Translations under genes and position numbers: made by a program
Source: Tricholomella constricta
Lineage: Eukaryota; Basidiomycota; Agaricomycetes; Agaricales; Lyophyllaceae
Direction of reading: 5' to 3'
Length of the DNA: 64,000 nt
Assembly: GCA_013368375.1 (NCBI GenBank)
Contig: JAACJP010000007.1
Coordinates: forward strand, 1,178,001 to 1,242,000
Notes under the pieces: generated by a model
Database searches by the model: none
Seen by the model: only the letters and a program-made list of their open reading frames with translations
Told to the model about the DNA's origin: nothing
Shown here: piece by piece, positions 1 to 10,425 of the stretch
Position numbering within the stretch: the stretch's first letter is position 1
How the letters are laid out: each line of letters begins with the position of its first letter

Positions 1-1244
1 CGCATTCACGTCGACGTGACGGAAGCCCTTCGGTTCGTTCTTCAAACTAACCATCATTGCGATGTAGGCTTATTTTGATTGCAGCCTTTTGAGAGGCATG
101 AACCCCTCAGTGTCAACACCTCTGTGCCCCGCGATCATGGCCCATTTTCAGGTAGCCCCAAGGTATGTCACCTTCTCCGCAAGGTGGTAGTCTTTTCCTA
201 ATTTTTCAATAGCCAAGTCGGTTCGACCCCGGACCAGACTCTGCGAGACTGACAACCAGGACATGGACTCCTCGCGGTGTTTCTCCTTCACGCGAGCCTT
301 TCCGTGCAAGTTTTGGTGAAAAAAGCGATGGTCCGCCGACCCCACCTCCAATTTCAAGGGAGCCATCCGCCGTCTCGCCAGCTTGGAGGGAAGCTTCGGA
401 TATGGGGCGACTACCTGCACGTTATCCCGATTCCAGAACCCATGAACGTCCCGGAAGTTCAAGAGGTACAGCCGTGCCCACGGAAGGGCGGCCTCCTGTT
501 AATCTGGAGGCACGAGCTCCTAGGCCGCCATTCGATGAGCAACCCCTTCGAAGTAGAGACAGGCACGTCCCTGATCCGGCGTCTCATATTGGCAGTCTGG
601 AAGGCAGGTTGGGTGACCGGTACGACGAGGCATTCACCCCAGCTACACGCCAGTTGCATGCTCTGCCGCCGAACCCTGCGTTGCATCGTGACCACAACAG
701 GACGCACACACCGGATGCGAATAGGAGGTTTTCTGATCGCCGACCCATGCGGTCGGGTTATGGCGGCAGTTCGGCCTGGGCAGATTCTGGGCGCGACGGT
801 CCACCTTCCAATCGATCCAAGAATTTCCCCCCACCGCCTATATACGACGAACTGTTCCCATCAGATGATCGTTCATCCCGAACTCGGCAAAATCCGTCGA
901 ATTACCCCCAAGGTGATTCCATGGATTTGGACGAAAAACCACGCTATAGCCATCCTCAAGAGCATGACTTCCATCATCGCCCGGAAATGGCGAGACGTGG
1001 AGGGTCACTATTGGATAGGATGTCGTTGAATCAGAACGGCGACGATGTGCGGGATGAGTCGCTCTCCCAGTCGTTGCGCGACCGGGTTCAGGTGCCGTCG
1101 AAGAGAGATAGGGAGGATATGACGGGAGATCGGTATGCGATGGATGATTCGTTCGACGGCGACGATGACGGTGGGGACCCAGCATTGAAGAAAATGCGAA
1201 GGAAATCCATGAAACCAAGAAAGGTGAAAAGGGGGCTCCCGTAA
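1..1244 (+). CDS. C-terminal part of an Arg/Asp/Ser-rich nuclear-type protein (5' end outside window)
   Basis: The gene enters from the left edge and ends at the TAA at 1242-1244. Exons are 1-32, 85-162 and 213-1244. The introns (33-84, GTTCGT...GCAG; 163-212, GTATGT...ATAG) are both phase 0 and about 50 bases long. Without splicing the frame is closed by stops at 48 and 210; with splicing it stays open for about 380 residues. The visible protein is low-complexity and hydrophilic, rich in Arg, Asp, Ser and Pro. It has a GGSLLDRM motif near the end, an acidic patch (DDSFDGDDDGGD) and a basic tail (KKMRRKSMKPRKVKRG) that could be a nuclear localisation signal. I do not recognise the family. Such tails occur in RNA-processing and export factors, for example THO-complex subunits, but that is a guess. 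The catalytic or folded part, if any, lies upstream. Confidence 0.7.
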
Positions 1245-2092
1245 AAGCTGAGCTAATATCGTTTTTTGTGTATATACTGAACATTTTGTTGTTCTTGACC
1301 ACTCTATAGTACACCCATAGTCGACATGTTTGAGAATGAGATGATAATTTGCGATGATATGACCATTGAATATCAGGTCCCGTTCCGCATGAATCAAGAA
1401 CAGCTTGTCATGATGGTGAGCCCTTGAAGTACTTGTAATTTGTGTTGTGATAACGCCATCTACTTACATACCGGCTAAGTAGGCAAAACTCACTGCCACA
1501 GATATTAAAGATTCTTGGGGCGTCATATAGCACAGAACTAGTTCATATACGGTAAGCATATGGCCGCATGCGGCGCATGGCGTTGAAGTTCACATCACGA
1601 TCAATTTCATCGTGTGTGAATAACGTGGACAAACGCGGTCGTGCACCTCTACGTATTATCTCCACTGTTTCCAATTTGGACTGGTTTTGGCACCCAGTCC
1701 GTTCGGTAAAAGTATACCTGTGAATGAGCCATTCACACTTTCAATTGCACCCTTTCCAACTCGGACGCATTTGTCGGTCACTTCAACTGATCCTTTCCAA
1801 GGTCCCCAGCCACTATTATTTGAAATTCGGTTAGCTGCGTGGACCACGTTTAAAACCATCGCTTGGAAGACCCTGCACACCGCCACCAATTCCACCTCCC
1901 GTCCAACCCCTGACCTACTCAGTCCATCCTTCCATACTCTCTGAGCATCGTGCTCCGCAAAGGACGGGCTTGCGTTTAGGGCTCTATTACGCATATATTA
2001 GCTTCACTCTGAAGCTTGACGCGTAACTCCACTTCCCCCACAAGGCGCACACTCTCTACGTCTTTCTGTCGATCACGACCTTAACGATTATA
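1245..2092. other. Intergenic, 848 bp
   Basis: This holds the 3' flank of the preceding gene and the presumed promoter and 5' UTR of the hydrolase gene. The last ~150 bases before 2093 are pyrimidine-rich, as in many basidiomycete leaders. Only short open frames occur and none looks coding. Confidence 0.6.
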
Positions 2093-3565
2093 ATGCCCAA
2101 CCTCAGCCTGAGCACCCCTACTGGAGACATCAACCTCCACTACCACATCGCAACCCCCATATCGCCCTCCAGTCCTGATATAGTCGCAAATCTCCCCTCT
2201 ATCATCTTTATTCACGGTGAATACGCTTGTCAAGAGGTGTTCGAAGGTGCGTGCTACACTGTCATTACGCCATCCACCTCATGACGCTGGATTAGCCCAG
2301 TTCTCTGATCCTCGACTGAGAAACCGTTTCAATCTCATTTCTATTGATCTCCGAGGGTGTGGTGCTTCAGGGGGCGTAGTGTCGAAATCACACACTCCTG
2401 CGATTGCTGCGAATGACCTACATTTATTTTTGGTAAGTTATACGGCTACTAGATCTATTGGCTAAATGACGCGAAACATAAGCGTAGGAGAAACTCAAAA
2501 TTCCAGGAGTGCATGTCTTCTCCCTTTCTATAGGAGGTCATGTCGCCCTTGAGTGGGCTCATGCCCATCCGGAGGATGTTCTCTCATTAACTCTCTGTTC
2601 GCCATTGTCCCCCGAGGAGGTTTGTTACCCTTGTTTCTTTACTATCGATTGGTTCGCTTGGTCGCGATCAACGAGCCCCTATCTTTCAAAAGTTATCGCA
2701 TGTACTGACATCCCTCGTTTTCGCCAGCCCGAGGATGTCAAAGCCGGTCGACTGGAGGTTTTCGATTTCTGGCATGACTCGTCTGCACATGAAGGCGGCA
2801 CGCCCGATTGCGAAGCAGACCTTGACGAGGAACTAATATCGCCTATGGTACGCGGTTGTCAGCAAATGATGTTTAGCGAACACGCCAATCCGCTAACAGA
2901 AGCGTACGTGGGCCTTGATGCACTTCGTCTCCACACAGTTCGAAATAACATTATTAATGTTGGAACAGGGTAACGATGACTGCCCTGACACACGCTTCGA
3001 TAAACTGGGCAGGATCACCTGAAATATTGGTGTCCTGTCGTACGATTTGCATCGATTGGTTCATCGAGCGGAAGGTCTTCAATGTGGAATTCTATGCCAA
3101 GGTAATTGACATATGTTTTATCCATTTCGAACTTTACCCAACCGCTGTGATACTCAAATGAAACGTAGATCAAATGCCCCATTACAATTATTCACTGCGA
3201 AGAAGACATCGGATATCCACTGAGATACGCTCAGGAATTCGAAGCCTTGTTACGTGAAGCAGGACACACCGAAGTGCTGCTCTGTCAAGTACCAGGGCCG
3301 CATTTCGCGAACGTGGTATATCCTCAACTGTAAGTCCTCATCACTCGTGCAGAAAAATGGACTAGCGATAATCAAAGTTTCCAGGATCAATCCCATTCTC
3401 AGTGATCGTGTCCTTTCAGTTGCCACGCCCAATGCTGGTGATCGTGAAGAGGCACTTTCAGAGGGCTCAGAGGGTGGGCACAACGCCTTGCTTACTACAC
3501 CATTCAAGGAAGCCCTGGCTCAATATGGATACCACTCTGATTCCGATGAGTGGGATTCGGAATAA
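2093..3565 (+). CDS. Alpha/beta-hydrolase, active-type copy
   Basis: This is a 357-residue serine hydrolase of the alpha/beta fold. Substrate and pathway are unknown. Exons: 2093-2246, 2296-2432, 2488-2619, 2728-2903, 2969-3101, 3169-3329, 3385-3565; every junction is GT-AG with consistent phase. Visible landmarks are an oxyanion-type HG at residues 41-42 (FIHGEYA), a nucleophile elbow SLSIGG with Ser111, a putative acid Asp257 in HCEEDIGYP, and a catalytic-type His289 in PGPHFANVV. The triad therefore looks complete. There is no signal peptide or membrane segment, so it is probably cytosolic. The third intron (108 bases) is in frame and stop-free, so a retained form would add 36 residues. 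A paralogue on the other strand (6394-7941) has the same exon layout. The C-terminal tail is acidic (HSDSDEWDSE). Confidence 0.85.
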
Positions 3566-3986
3566 ACTGTGGGCATTAGGTATGATATGTGATATATATG
3601 CTATGCACATGTAGATACTGTACATTGCCTGTACATCAAGTTTGTTGTAATTGTCCATTGTCCAAAAAAGCTTGTGGGGAATAAGAATTTGGGCTGGTTT
3701 TTGGGTTTTCAGTGCGTCCACGGTTTCCCGCAAGGTCAATCCGCTGAACGCTGACTTGTCAGGTCCAGTTCAGTGGTTGGAAACCAGTTTGTCCTTGCTA
3801 GCAACGGAGGCTGAAGACATTATTAATTAATACCTCCAACTGGCCCGACGAAGCTGAATCCCGATCTTACAGCTTCCGCTGGCTCTGTCATGGCATTGGT
3901 GGTCTGAAGTATAACATGTACCATAAAGACTGTATACAATAACGGTCGATGGGCCGTCATTCTGGTGCTTGAACGACAACTCTACG
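3566..3986. other. Intergenic, 421 bp
   Basis: This is the 3' flank of the hydrolase gene and the promoter of GPI3. Nothing further was recognised. Confidence 0.6.
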
Positions 3987-5892
3987 ATGAATCCAATATC
4001 TATTGCGTAGGTGTTCAGGCTGTATTGACGAGGGCGCACCATCTAATTGATCATGCACCACAGGATGATTTCTGACTTCTTCCATCCCAATGTCGGCGGC
4101 GTAGAAAACCACATTTACATGTTGAGCGCGAAATTGATCGAGAAAGGCCACAAGGTACGTGTCGTGGACCTGTTTTGCCAGAATAGCGACATAAACCAAC
4201 TCTAGGTTATTGTGATTACCCATAGTCATGCACCAGACCGTGTTGGGGTACGCTGGTTATTACCTTCACTCAAGGTGTATTACATCCCTTTCCTCGCGAT
4301 TGCGTCTTCAGCCACACTGCCCAACTTTTTCACCTCACTACCATACCTCCGGACAATTCTTTTGCGCGAACACGTACACCTGATTCACGCTCACGCCAGT
4401 CTCTCTTCGATTGGCCACGAAGGAATCTTACATTCCCATTTGATGGGCATACGCACCGTATTCACGGACCATAGCTTGTTTGGTTTTGAGGATGCTGCTA
4501 GCATCCTCACCAACAAGCTTCTCATCGGGACACTTAAGAATGTGGACGCGGTCATTTGTGTCTCCCATACAGGGTGCGTGCTTTGATCTTCTAGTCGTCT
4601 GCTTCGGCCTCATTATGTAACCTCAAAAGACGTGAAAATACAGTGCTGCGCGGTGAACTCTTCGAAAGAGATACGAAAAATCCATCCCAACTTTCTGTTC
4701 GTCAAAACGTATACGTCATCCCCAATGCCCTCGTGGCCGATGAATTTAAACCTGGTCCTCAGAAAACAACCGAAATAAGTCAGATCCCCAACTGTCTGAG
4801 CGATTCGTCATGGTCTTAATCCGTCTTCAGTCACAATTATCGTCCTGTCTCGTCTTGCATACCGCAAAGGTATCGACCTCCTTGTCGCCACGGCGCCTAG
4901 AATATGCGCAGCGTTTCCTAACGTCAGATTCATTGTTGGTATGTATCGCCCCGTTTAAATCAAGTAATTCCATATTGACGCTATATACCAAGGCGGAGAT
5001 GGTCCAAAGCTCATCGACCTCTTGCAGATGAGGGAGAAGCACCTTCTCCAGGATCGAATTGAGCTCCTAGGCTCTGTTCGCCACAGCGATGTCCGTTCTG
5101 TAAGTGGCACATATACGTCTTATAGGTATTTTCTCACAACCAGGATAGGTACTGCACCAGGGTGCGATATTCATGAACACATCTCTCACGGAATCATTTG
5201 GAATTGCCATTCTCGAAGCTGCGTGCGCAGGTCTATACGTAGTCTCCACACGCGTCGGGGGTGTGCCAGAGATCCTCCCCAAGGAAATGATTAGCTTTGC
5301 TGAACCCGAAGAAGACGGTGAGCCGTGGTTGTCTTCACGTAACTGTGATTGTCATCTGACCAGCCTCGTTTGATGCCTCAGACGTCGTCCGCGCGATGTC
5401 CGAGGCGATTCGCATCGTCGGCGCAGGAAAGCACGACCCGCAGAAGGCCCATGAGCGAGTCAAGACGTTCTACAACTGGGAAGATGTTGCTGCGAGGACG
5501 GAGAAAGTCTACGACGCAGTTATCAAGTCCCCTCAGATTGAGCTCTGGGAACGCATGCAGAGGCAGGACTTCCAGTCGGCCAACTGTGTATCGCTTGCTG
5601 AGTGTCGATTCACTGTCATATCTAGGACAATGCAGCTTGGTCCCTTCGCTGGACCTATCTACACGATTATCCTGATCGTCGATTGCCTTTTCTTCGTGTT
5701 TCTCGAGTGGTGGATGCCACGCGAAGACCTGGACTTTGTCAATACCCACTGGGACCCTAAAAAGTTTGCACAGGTATGTCCCTTCCATTCTTTCATGGTT
5801 CAAATCTTATATCTGTGTATCTCTCTCCATAGTTGACCGAAAGGGAGAGAGCAAAAGCGGCGCAGCAGTCTTGTACACCAAGACTCAGCTGA
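3987..5892 (+). CDS. GPI3: GPI-GlcNAc transferase catalytic subunit (PIG-A/Gpi3)
   Basis: Transfers GlcNAc from UDP-GlcNAc to phosphatidylinositol, the first step of GPI-anchor synthesis, on the cytoplasmic face of the ER. Exons: 3987-4006, 4064-4154, 4206-4573, 4630-4778, 4831-4938, 4993-5099, 5149-5317, 5382-5773, 5833-5892; phases agree throughout. The first exon has only 20 bases (MNPISI plus two bases). Landmarks in order are the N-terminal donor loop ([14 protein letters not shown]), [41 protein letters not shown], the EX7E motif of GT4-family retaining transferases (ESFGIAILE), and a C-terminal membrane anchor ([20 protein letters not shown]). One doubt: residues from QDFQ to about ISR, just before the anchor, are not expected in the family and may be an in-frame intron, either 5575-5625 (GT-AG) or 5563-5625 (GC-AG). 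Length is 487 residues without that intron, about 466-470 with it. Identification is strong. Confidence 0.93.
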
Positions 5893-6393
5893 AATGTCAT
5901 ATCCAGCTCCATGTGTTCGTCGGGTTTTCTCGGGCAACACGGAGGCACTAGGCTCTCCGGCCACTCCACTTGAAGGGCTCACCAGAAGATCAAAAGATGT
6001 TCTATACCTATACGTTGCTCCGGAGAATGCCTCGATGACGACGTCAAATCCGCTAGAACCCGCAAAAGCATGCGCTGTTCAACCCAAATTAGCGCCACGG
6101 AGATCGTGGTAGCAGTCCAAGAAAAGAGGGCATCTATAAGAATAGTCACTAAAAATACAGTCGTCACAGCGTAGCAAGAAGCCTTGCAGACACGTCCTTG
6201 GCCATGCGTATGCGCAGTCGATACATACATAAATAGATACTCATATATACAGTGGCACGGGTCCAGCGTGGGGCAGCTCAGGATGCAGAATGTGTATGAG
6301 GGGAATAAAATGAAAGGCGGATCAGACCATGGCGTGTTGGAACGCCCTCTATATAAGGCCTCTGGAATTGAGTTCAGTCGAATTACTGTCGCA
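5893..6393. other. Convergent intergenic, 501 bp
   Basis: Shared 3' flank of GPI3 (plus) and the second hydrolase (minus). No gene recognised; open frames here carry no family signal. Confidence 0.6.
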
Positions 6394-7941
6394 TCAGTCC
6401 GAGTCAGAATCGCCTTCGTGTGGATCGTATCCGTACTGGGCGAGTCTCCTTGTGAACGGCGTGACCATCCTCTGGCAGTCGTGGTGTTCGTTTTCGCGTT
6501 GGTGTTTGTCGTGGTCGAGGGAGTGTCGGGGCGCGGCGCCGGCGTTCTGAGTAGATGACGCACAGAGGACGTGATCGAGCAGTATCGGGTTGATCCTGGA
6601 TATCAGGACAGGATAGTCATCAGTAATCAGTGTTTGGTGATTTGTTGAGTGATAGATATCGCACAACATGTTATTTTGGATAGATTGAATGATACAGATG
6701 GACTCACGCTTGCGGGTTGACAACGTTTCCGTAGTGGGGTCCGGGGACCTCAAAGAGCCCGACGTCGGCGACGCCAGCTTGCCGGAGCTGTTCTTCGATC
6801 TCCTGCGCGTACCGCAGCTCGTACGCGACGTCGTCCTCGCAGTGTATGAGGCGAATCGAACAGCTAATCTAGCGGAGAAATTGATCTATCAGTCATCTGA
6901 AATACGAAGAGGATCAAAACTGGCAAGCGAGAACAATGCTCACATTGGCGAGGGCCGCGCGAGAGGGGGCTCTTCGGTTAAGAAACCACCCGACGGACGC
7001 TTGATACGACTCCTTGAGCTTTGTGGGGGATCCGGCTCGGTTCTTCATCGCATGCAGGAGGGCGACCTTGGTGATACTGAACGTGTCAAGGTGCGTAAGC
7101 AACATAGTCATTCAACCGGAAGCGGAGCGCCACGCACGCGTCTACCAGGCTGTTGTTTTGGTTGTTGAAGCAGAGCTGCGCCGCGCCGTGAATGAGGTCC
7201 TGCAGTACGGAAATATCCACATCAACAGTTGGACCATTGCCGTCGTGGTTGAAGGCTTCGACCCAGAGGTGGTATACTTCGAGTCGCCCGGCTGCGATGT
7301 CTTCTGGCTGAGAAAACCTCGTCAAGTTGGGAGAATTGCTCATGGGGGAGCGGTGCTTACCTCTGTCACGGGAAGTGGCGAGCAAAGCGTGAGGGAAAGA
7401 ACAAGTTCTGGGTGGTTGGTCGCCAGCTCCAAGCCGACACAGCAGCCGATCGCTAGTCCGAAGATGTGCACTGGGGGAAGATTGAGGGCTTTCTGGAAGG
7501 AAACAAAAGAATACACCGTGAGTTCTTCGGTGACCGAGAACGGCCGCAAAATGAAAGAAGTGTGTTCATGCGGTAGTCAGTTACTCACGATAAATCGGTA
7601 AATATCATCAGCTGAATCAGCTGGCCCGTAGTTCTGCTGGGTTATCTGGCCTTTCGTGAGGCCATATCCCCTCATATCGACTCCGATAAGGTTGTACTGC
7701 GTCCTTAGCCTAGGATCGCAGAACTGGGCTGTGCAGACGTGTAAGCATATTGACCTCAGCATATAGGCGAATGGGAACAGCACGCACTCTCGAAAACTTC
7801 CTGGCCAGCGTATCCGGAATGAAGGAAGATTATGCATGGTAGGTGTGGTTCGATTGTAGCACTAGAGTGGTTCGTGGGTGTAGCTATATTATAGTGTAGT
7901 TCAGCTACGTCGCCGGGAGAGGATATCTGGACGTGTGGCAT
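6394..7941 (-). CDS. Alpha/beta-hydrolase paralogue with Ser-to-Ala nucleophile
   Basis: This is a 363-residue paralogue of the gene at 2093-3565, in opposite orientation. Exons (minus): 7788-7941, 7589-7728, 7361-7492, 7138-7307, 6944-7076, 6708-6868, 6394-6595. Exon sizes match the other copy almost exactly (154/154, 140/137, 132/132, 170/176, 133/133, 161/161), and the intron phases are identical. The elbow reads GLAIGCC: the nucleophile position is Ala112 (codon GCG, one base from TCG Ser). Asp256 (HCEDDVAYE) and His288 (PGPHYGNVV) are kept. The oxyanion HG is HS. The frame is open and all splice sites are GT-AG, so it does not look like a plain pseudogene. It may be a catalytically dead, binding or regulatory homologue, or an early stage of decay. 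The acidic tail ends GDSDSD. Confidence 0.83.
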
Positions 7942-8726
7942 TGCGGATCGTGAGTGAGATGGTATGGTGGTGGTAGAATGCCAAATACAGAGAGTCTTTA
8001 CAGAGAATGAAATGGCACGCGACTCAAGTGGATAAAGTTTGGTGAGAAGATCTCGCTGCCATTACGGCCCGTGGCAGCTCCGAGTGGGGGGCAAGTCCGG
8101 GCTTGTCAATAGTGAACAGTGATCAGCATTCCTCTTGTACAGGGTACTCGGGACCGCAGCGATGATGATTGATAGTAGTAAGATGTTCCGTTCTCGGATG
8201 ATGTTCATCTGGACTGCGTCGCATTCAGGTGGGAAGCATTGAGATGTTCTAGTCCCTGCCGCAACAATGAAGCTTCTAGGTTATTTTTGGTGTTGAAGTC
8301 CAAGATGTAGCACTCTGGTGAGAAGACGGCTTCGGCCGAGGACCGCAGTAGATCAAAGAGGTCGCTGCAGATAGACATGGTCGCTGGTATCGTTACAGTA
8401 CCAGCCTGATCGTCATCAAAGAATATGTCTATCTGGGTTAAAGTCAAAGTGCTGAAGCTGAAGGTTGACACCGTTCGTTGAAGCTAGATCCCGCAAGAGC
8501 CAAGGCGCACATTTTAGCGGATGAAATCAGCACATGAATCAAAGAGACGAACATCAAGGACTTGTCAGTGGCTGTGGGCGTTTATCGACGCTAAAATCAC
8601 GTGCCGCCGCGCCATGGTCAGGCTCATCACAAGCAACGCTTGCATAACAGTGTCAGCGCGCTCCGCCGCAGGGCCCGCTACGTGCATGGGAAATTGTGAT
8701 TAGACTTGATAGAGACATATTTTAGT
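7942..8726. other. Intergenic, 785 bp, at the edge of the mobile block
   Basis: Promoter of the second hydrolase, then sequence without a recognised gene. A minus-strand open frame (8205-8471) begins with GTG and ends with an 88-residue non-descript peptide; I do not count it as a gene. Confidence 0.5.
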
Positions 8727-9939
8727 CTACTCTGCAAGATCCTTGTCATCTTCAGGGACATAAAAACCATTGCGGCGACTGTATTGTAGTAAGGCAGCGG
8801 CGTGCACCTCGTCACAGCCAAAATCCTGCCACACCTTGTGGAAGCCTAGTTGGTCGAGTATCGATCTCCTCATGTCCTCCGGTACCCATGTGTTCTTTCC
8901 ATTCCAGAAATCTTTGAGAACCCACACCATCATGACGGGGAAGCTTGGAACCCTACTCCACGCTGTAGGGTTCAGACTCAATGCCCATTCTTGAAGTGCA
9001 AATCCCATAAATTCTCCTTTTCCAGCAAATGGACCGATGCCGTTGGGAAATATGGTAGGACACGCTTCTGCAAAACCTAGAGATCCTTTTGCATTGAGTA
9101 GGGGTACAACTATAGGGGTGTAAACATCGGTTATTGTGCAGTGTTATCATGAACTGCGTACTGGAGTTTTGGAGTCCCAGCGGTATTTCTCTTTGAACTA
9201 TTATCTGTAAGTGGCGAGGTATTACCCAGGTAAGGAGAAGCTCACTTTCTGGTTTCATGTTGTACGTTTCGAAAGCCGGAAGCGGTTCTTCAATAGGAAG
9301 GTTATTCAATCTTTTCCAATTGATGGAAATATTCTTGTAGGGTTCGCTGTGGTTCGTGAGCCAAGCTAATGCAGCATGTAACTTGTCTCGGCGAATGCAC
9401 AGTTCGTTTGTCAACACAAACCCAAGGGACATGTCGCATGAGACTGTCAAGATTTGTCGCAGGTCTTCGAAGGACAGTGGTAATTCTTTAGCAGCGAAGT
9501 GGCCATGGAAGTGTAATGGCAGGAGTTGGGGTGTTACGATCGCGTGTTCTCCTTTAAGATCGATGTTTACGCCAACGTGGAACGTCAAGGTAATGAGCGC
9601 TATCTCCACACTGCTCAATTGTTGCATAATGGTCGGTTTGTTGCCGACCTCAAAATCATAACTGGGGGGTAGAATTGTATAATCTTGTGCTTGCTCTGCG
9701 CATGCATAGCACATGATGCATATTTCGTCGAGAGTGTTGTCGTAACAGAAGAATGTATCGATGGGAGGTTCCAATTTATCATTCACCGTTTGTTTGATGG
9801 GAACAAGACGATTGATGTTGAACCACGGTCCATGCTGTTCTGTTCCATTAGGTGTATTGCAAGATGCGCAATGGGGCGTGAAGTGCATGATGTCGATATC
9901 ATCTGGGACCGCGACTGCTGTGTTATATAGCAGTTTCAT
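8727..9939 (-). pseudogene. Decayed Helitron N-terminal-domain gene
   Basis: The minus-strand frame starts at ATG 9937-9939. It resembles residues ~300-660 of the intact Helitron protein at 14476-21087 but is not a close copy. It has two Cys pairs (CASC, CYAC), a block ending LTFHVGVNIDLKGEH, then LPLSFEDL, a KLHAALAWL...YKNISINW stretch, and LPIEEPLPAF. A probable intron begins near 9247 (minus GTGAGC) and ends TTACAG near 9210. Downstream, the frame reading TAQ hits a stop near 9145, while an overlapping frame carries on as VYTPIVVPLLNAKG...CPTIFPNGIGPF, the counterpart of FPTLFPYG in Helitron proteins. Joining them needs a 1-2 base indel near 9145. The rest of the Rep domain and the helicase are absent; the frame ends at 8727. 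I read this as a truncated, frameshifted relic of a second Helitron lineage. Confidence 0.6.
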
Positions 9940-10425
9940 GATCTCCTATTGCTAAAACATATGATTTAAGTTTCCGTGCTCGGTTTCGATATGAAATGTC
10001 TAAGGACGAATGGGGGGAGCAAAATATGGGGACTGCAGAATAGGGCGTTTATTTCACATCAGACGGCGGGTTAGCTATTCAAATATGTCCGTATGTTCAC
10101 ATCGTTAATGAAAGAGGTTTAAGTGTCAAAAAAGGAGTGTCCTTTGAATGGGAAAAGTCAAGTAACGGTGTCCGAGGCGAAGTGTCCATTGTAAGGGGCA
10201 AAAAGGGTCAGGTAAAAGTGTCCGAGGCGAAGTGTCCATTGTAAGGGGCAAAAAGGGTCACGTAAGAGTGTTCAAGGTGAAGAGTCCAGGGAAAGATACA
10301 AATGTCGTGTTTGAGGCATGCCGCGAGAAAGCATGAAATCGAGGGAAGGTAAGATGAAGTGTCCAACGAAAAAAATTTACAATGTTTGATCACAGCGTTG
10401 GGCGGCCGACCCAAACATAAAGGCA
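9940..10425. other. Non-coding gap holding a minisatellite
   Basis: No coding signal. The interval carries the 50-bp tandem repeat listed separately. Confidence 0.55.
10112..10310 (+). repeat. 50-bp minisatellite, about four copies
   Basis: The phrase GTGTCCGAGGCGAAGTGTCC occurs at 10169 and again exactly 50 bases later at 10219, followed each time by ATTGTAAGGGGCAAAAAGGG. A more diverged copy follows at about 10268 (GTGTTCAAGGTGAAGAGTCC) and another precedes at about 10121. The two central copies are near identical, suggesting recent expansion. Confidence 0.85.

Noticed and set aside
1326..1424. Short plus-strand ATG frame downstream of the first gene
   Set aside because: About 33 codons, no continuation or homology.
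8205..8471. Minus-strand 88-residue frame
   Set aside because: Starts with GTG, no homology noticed.
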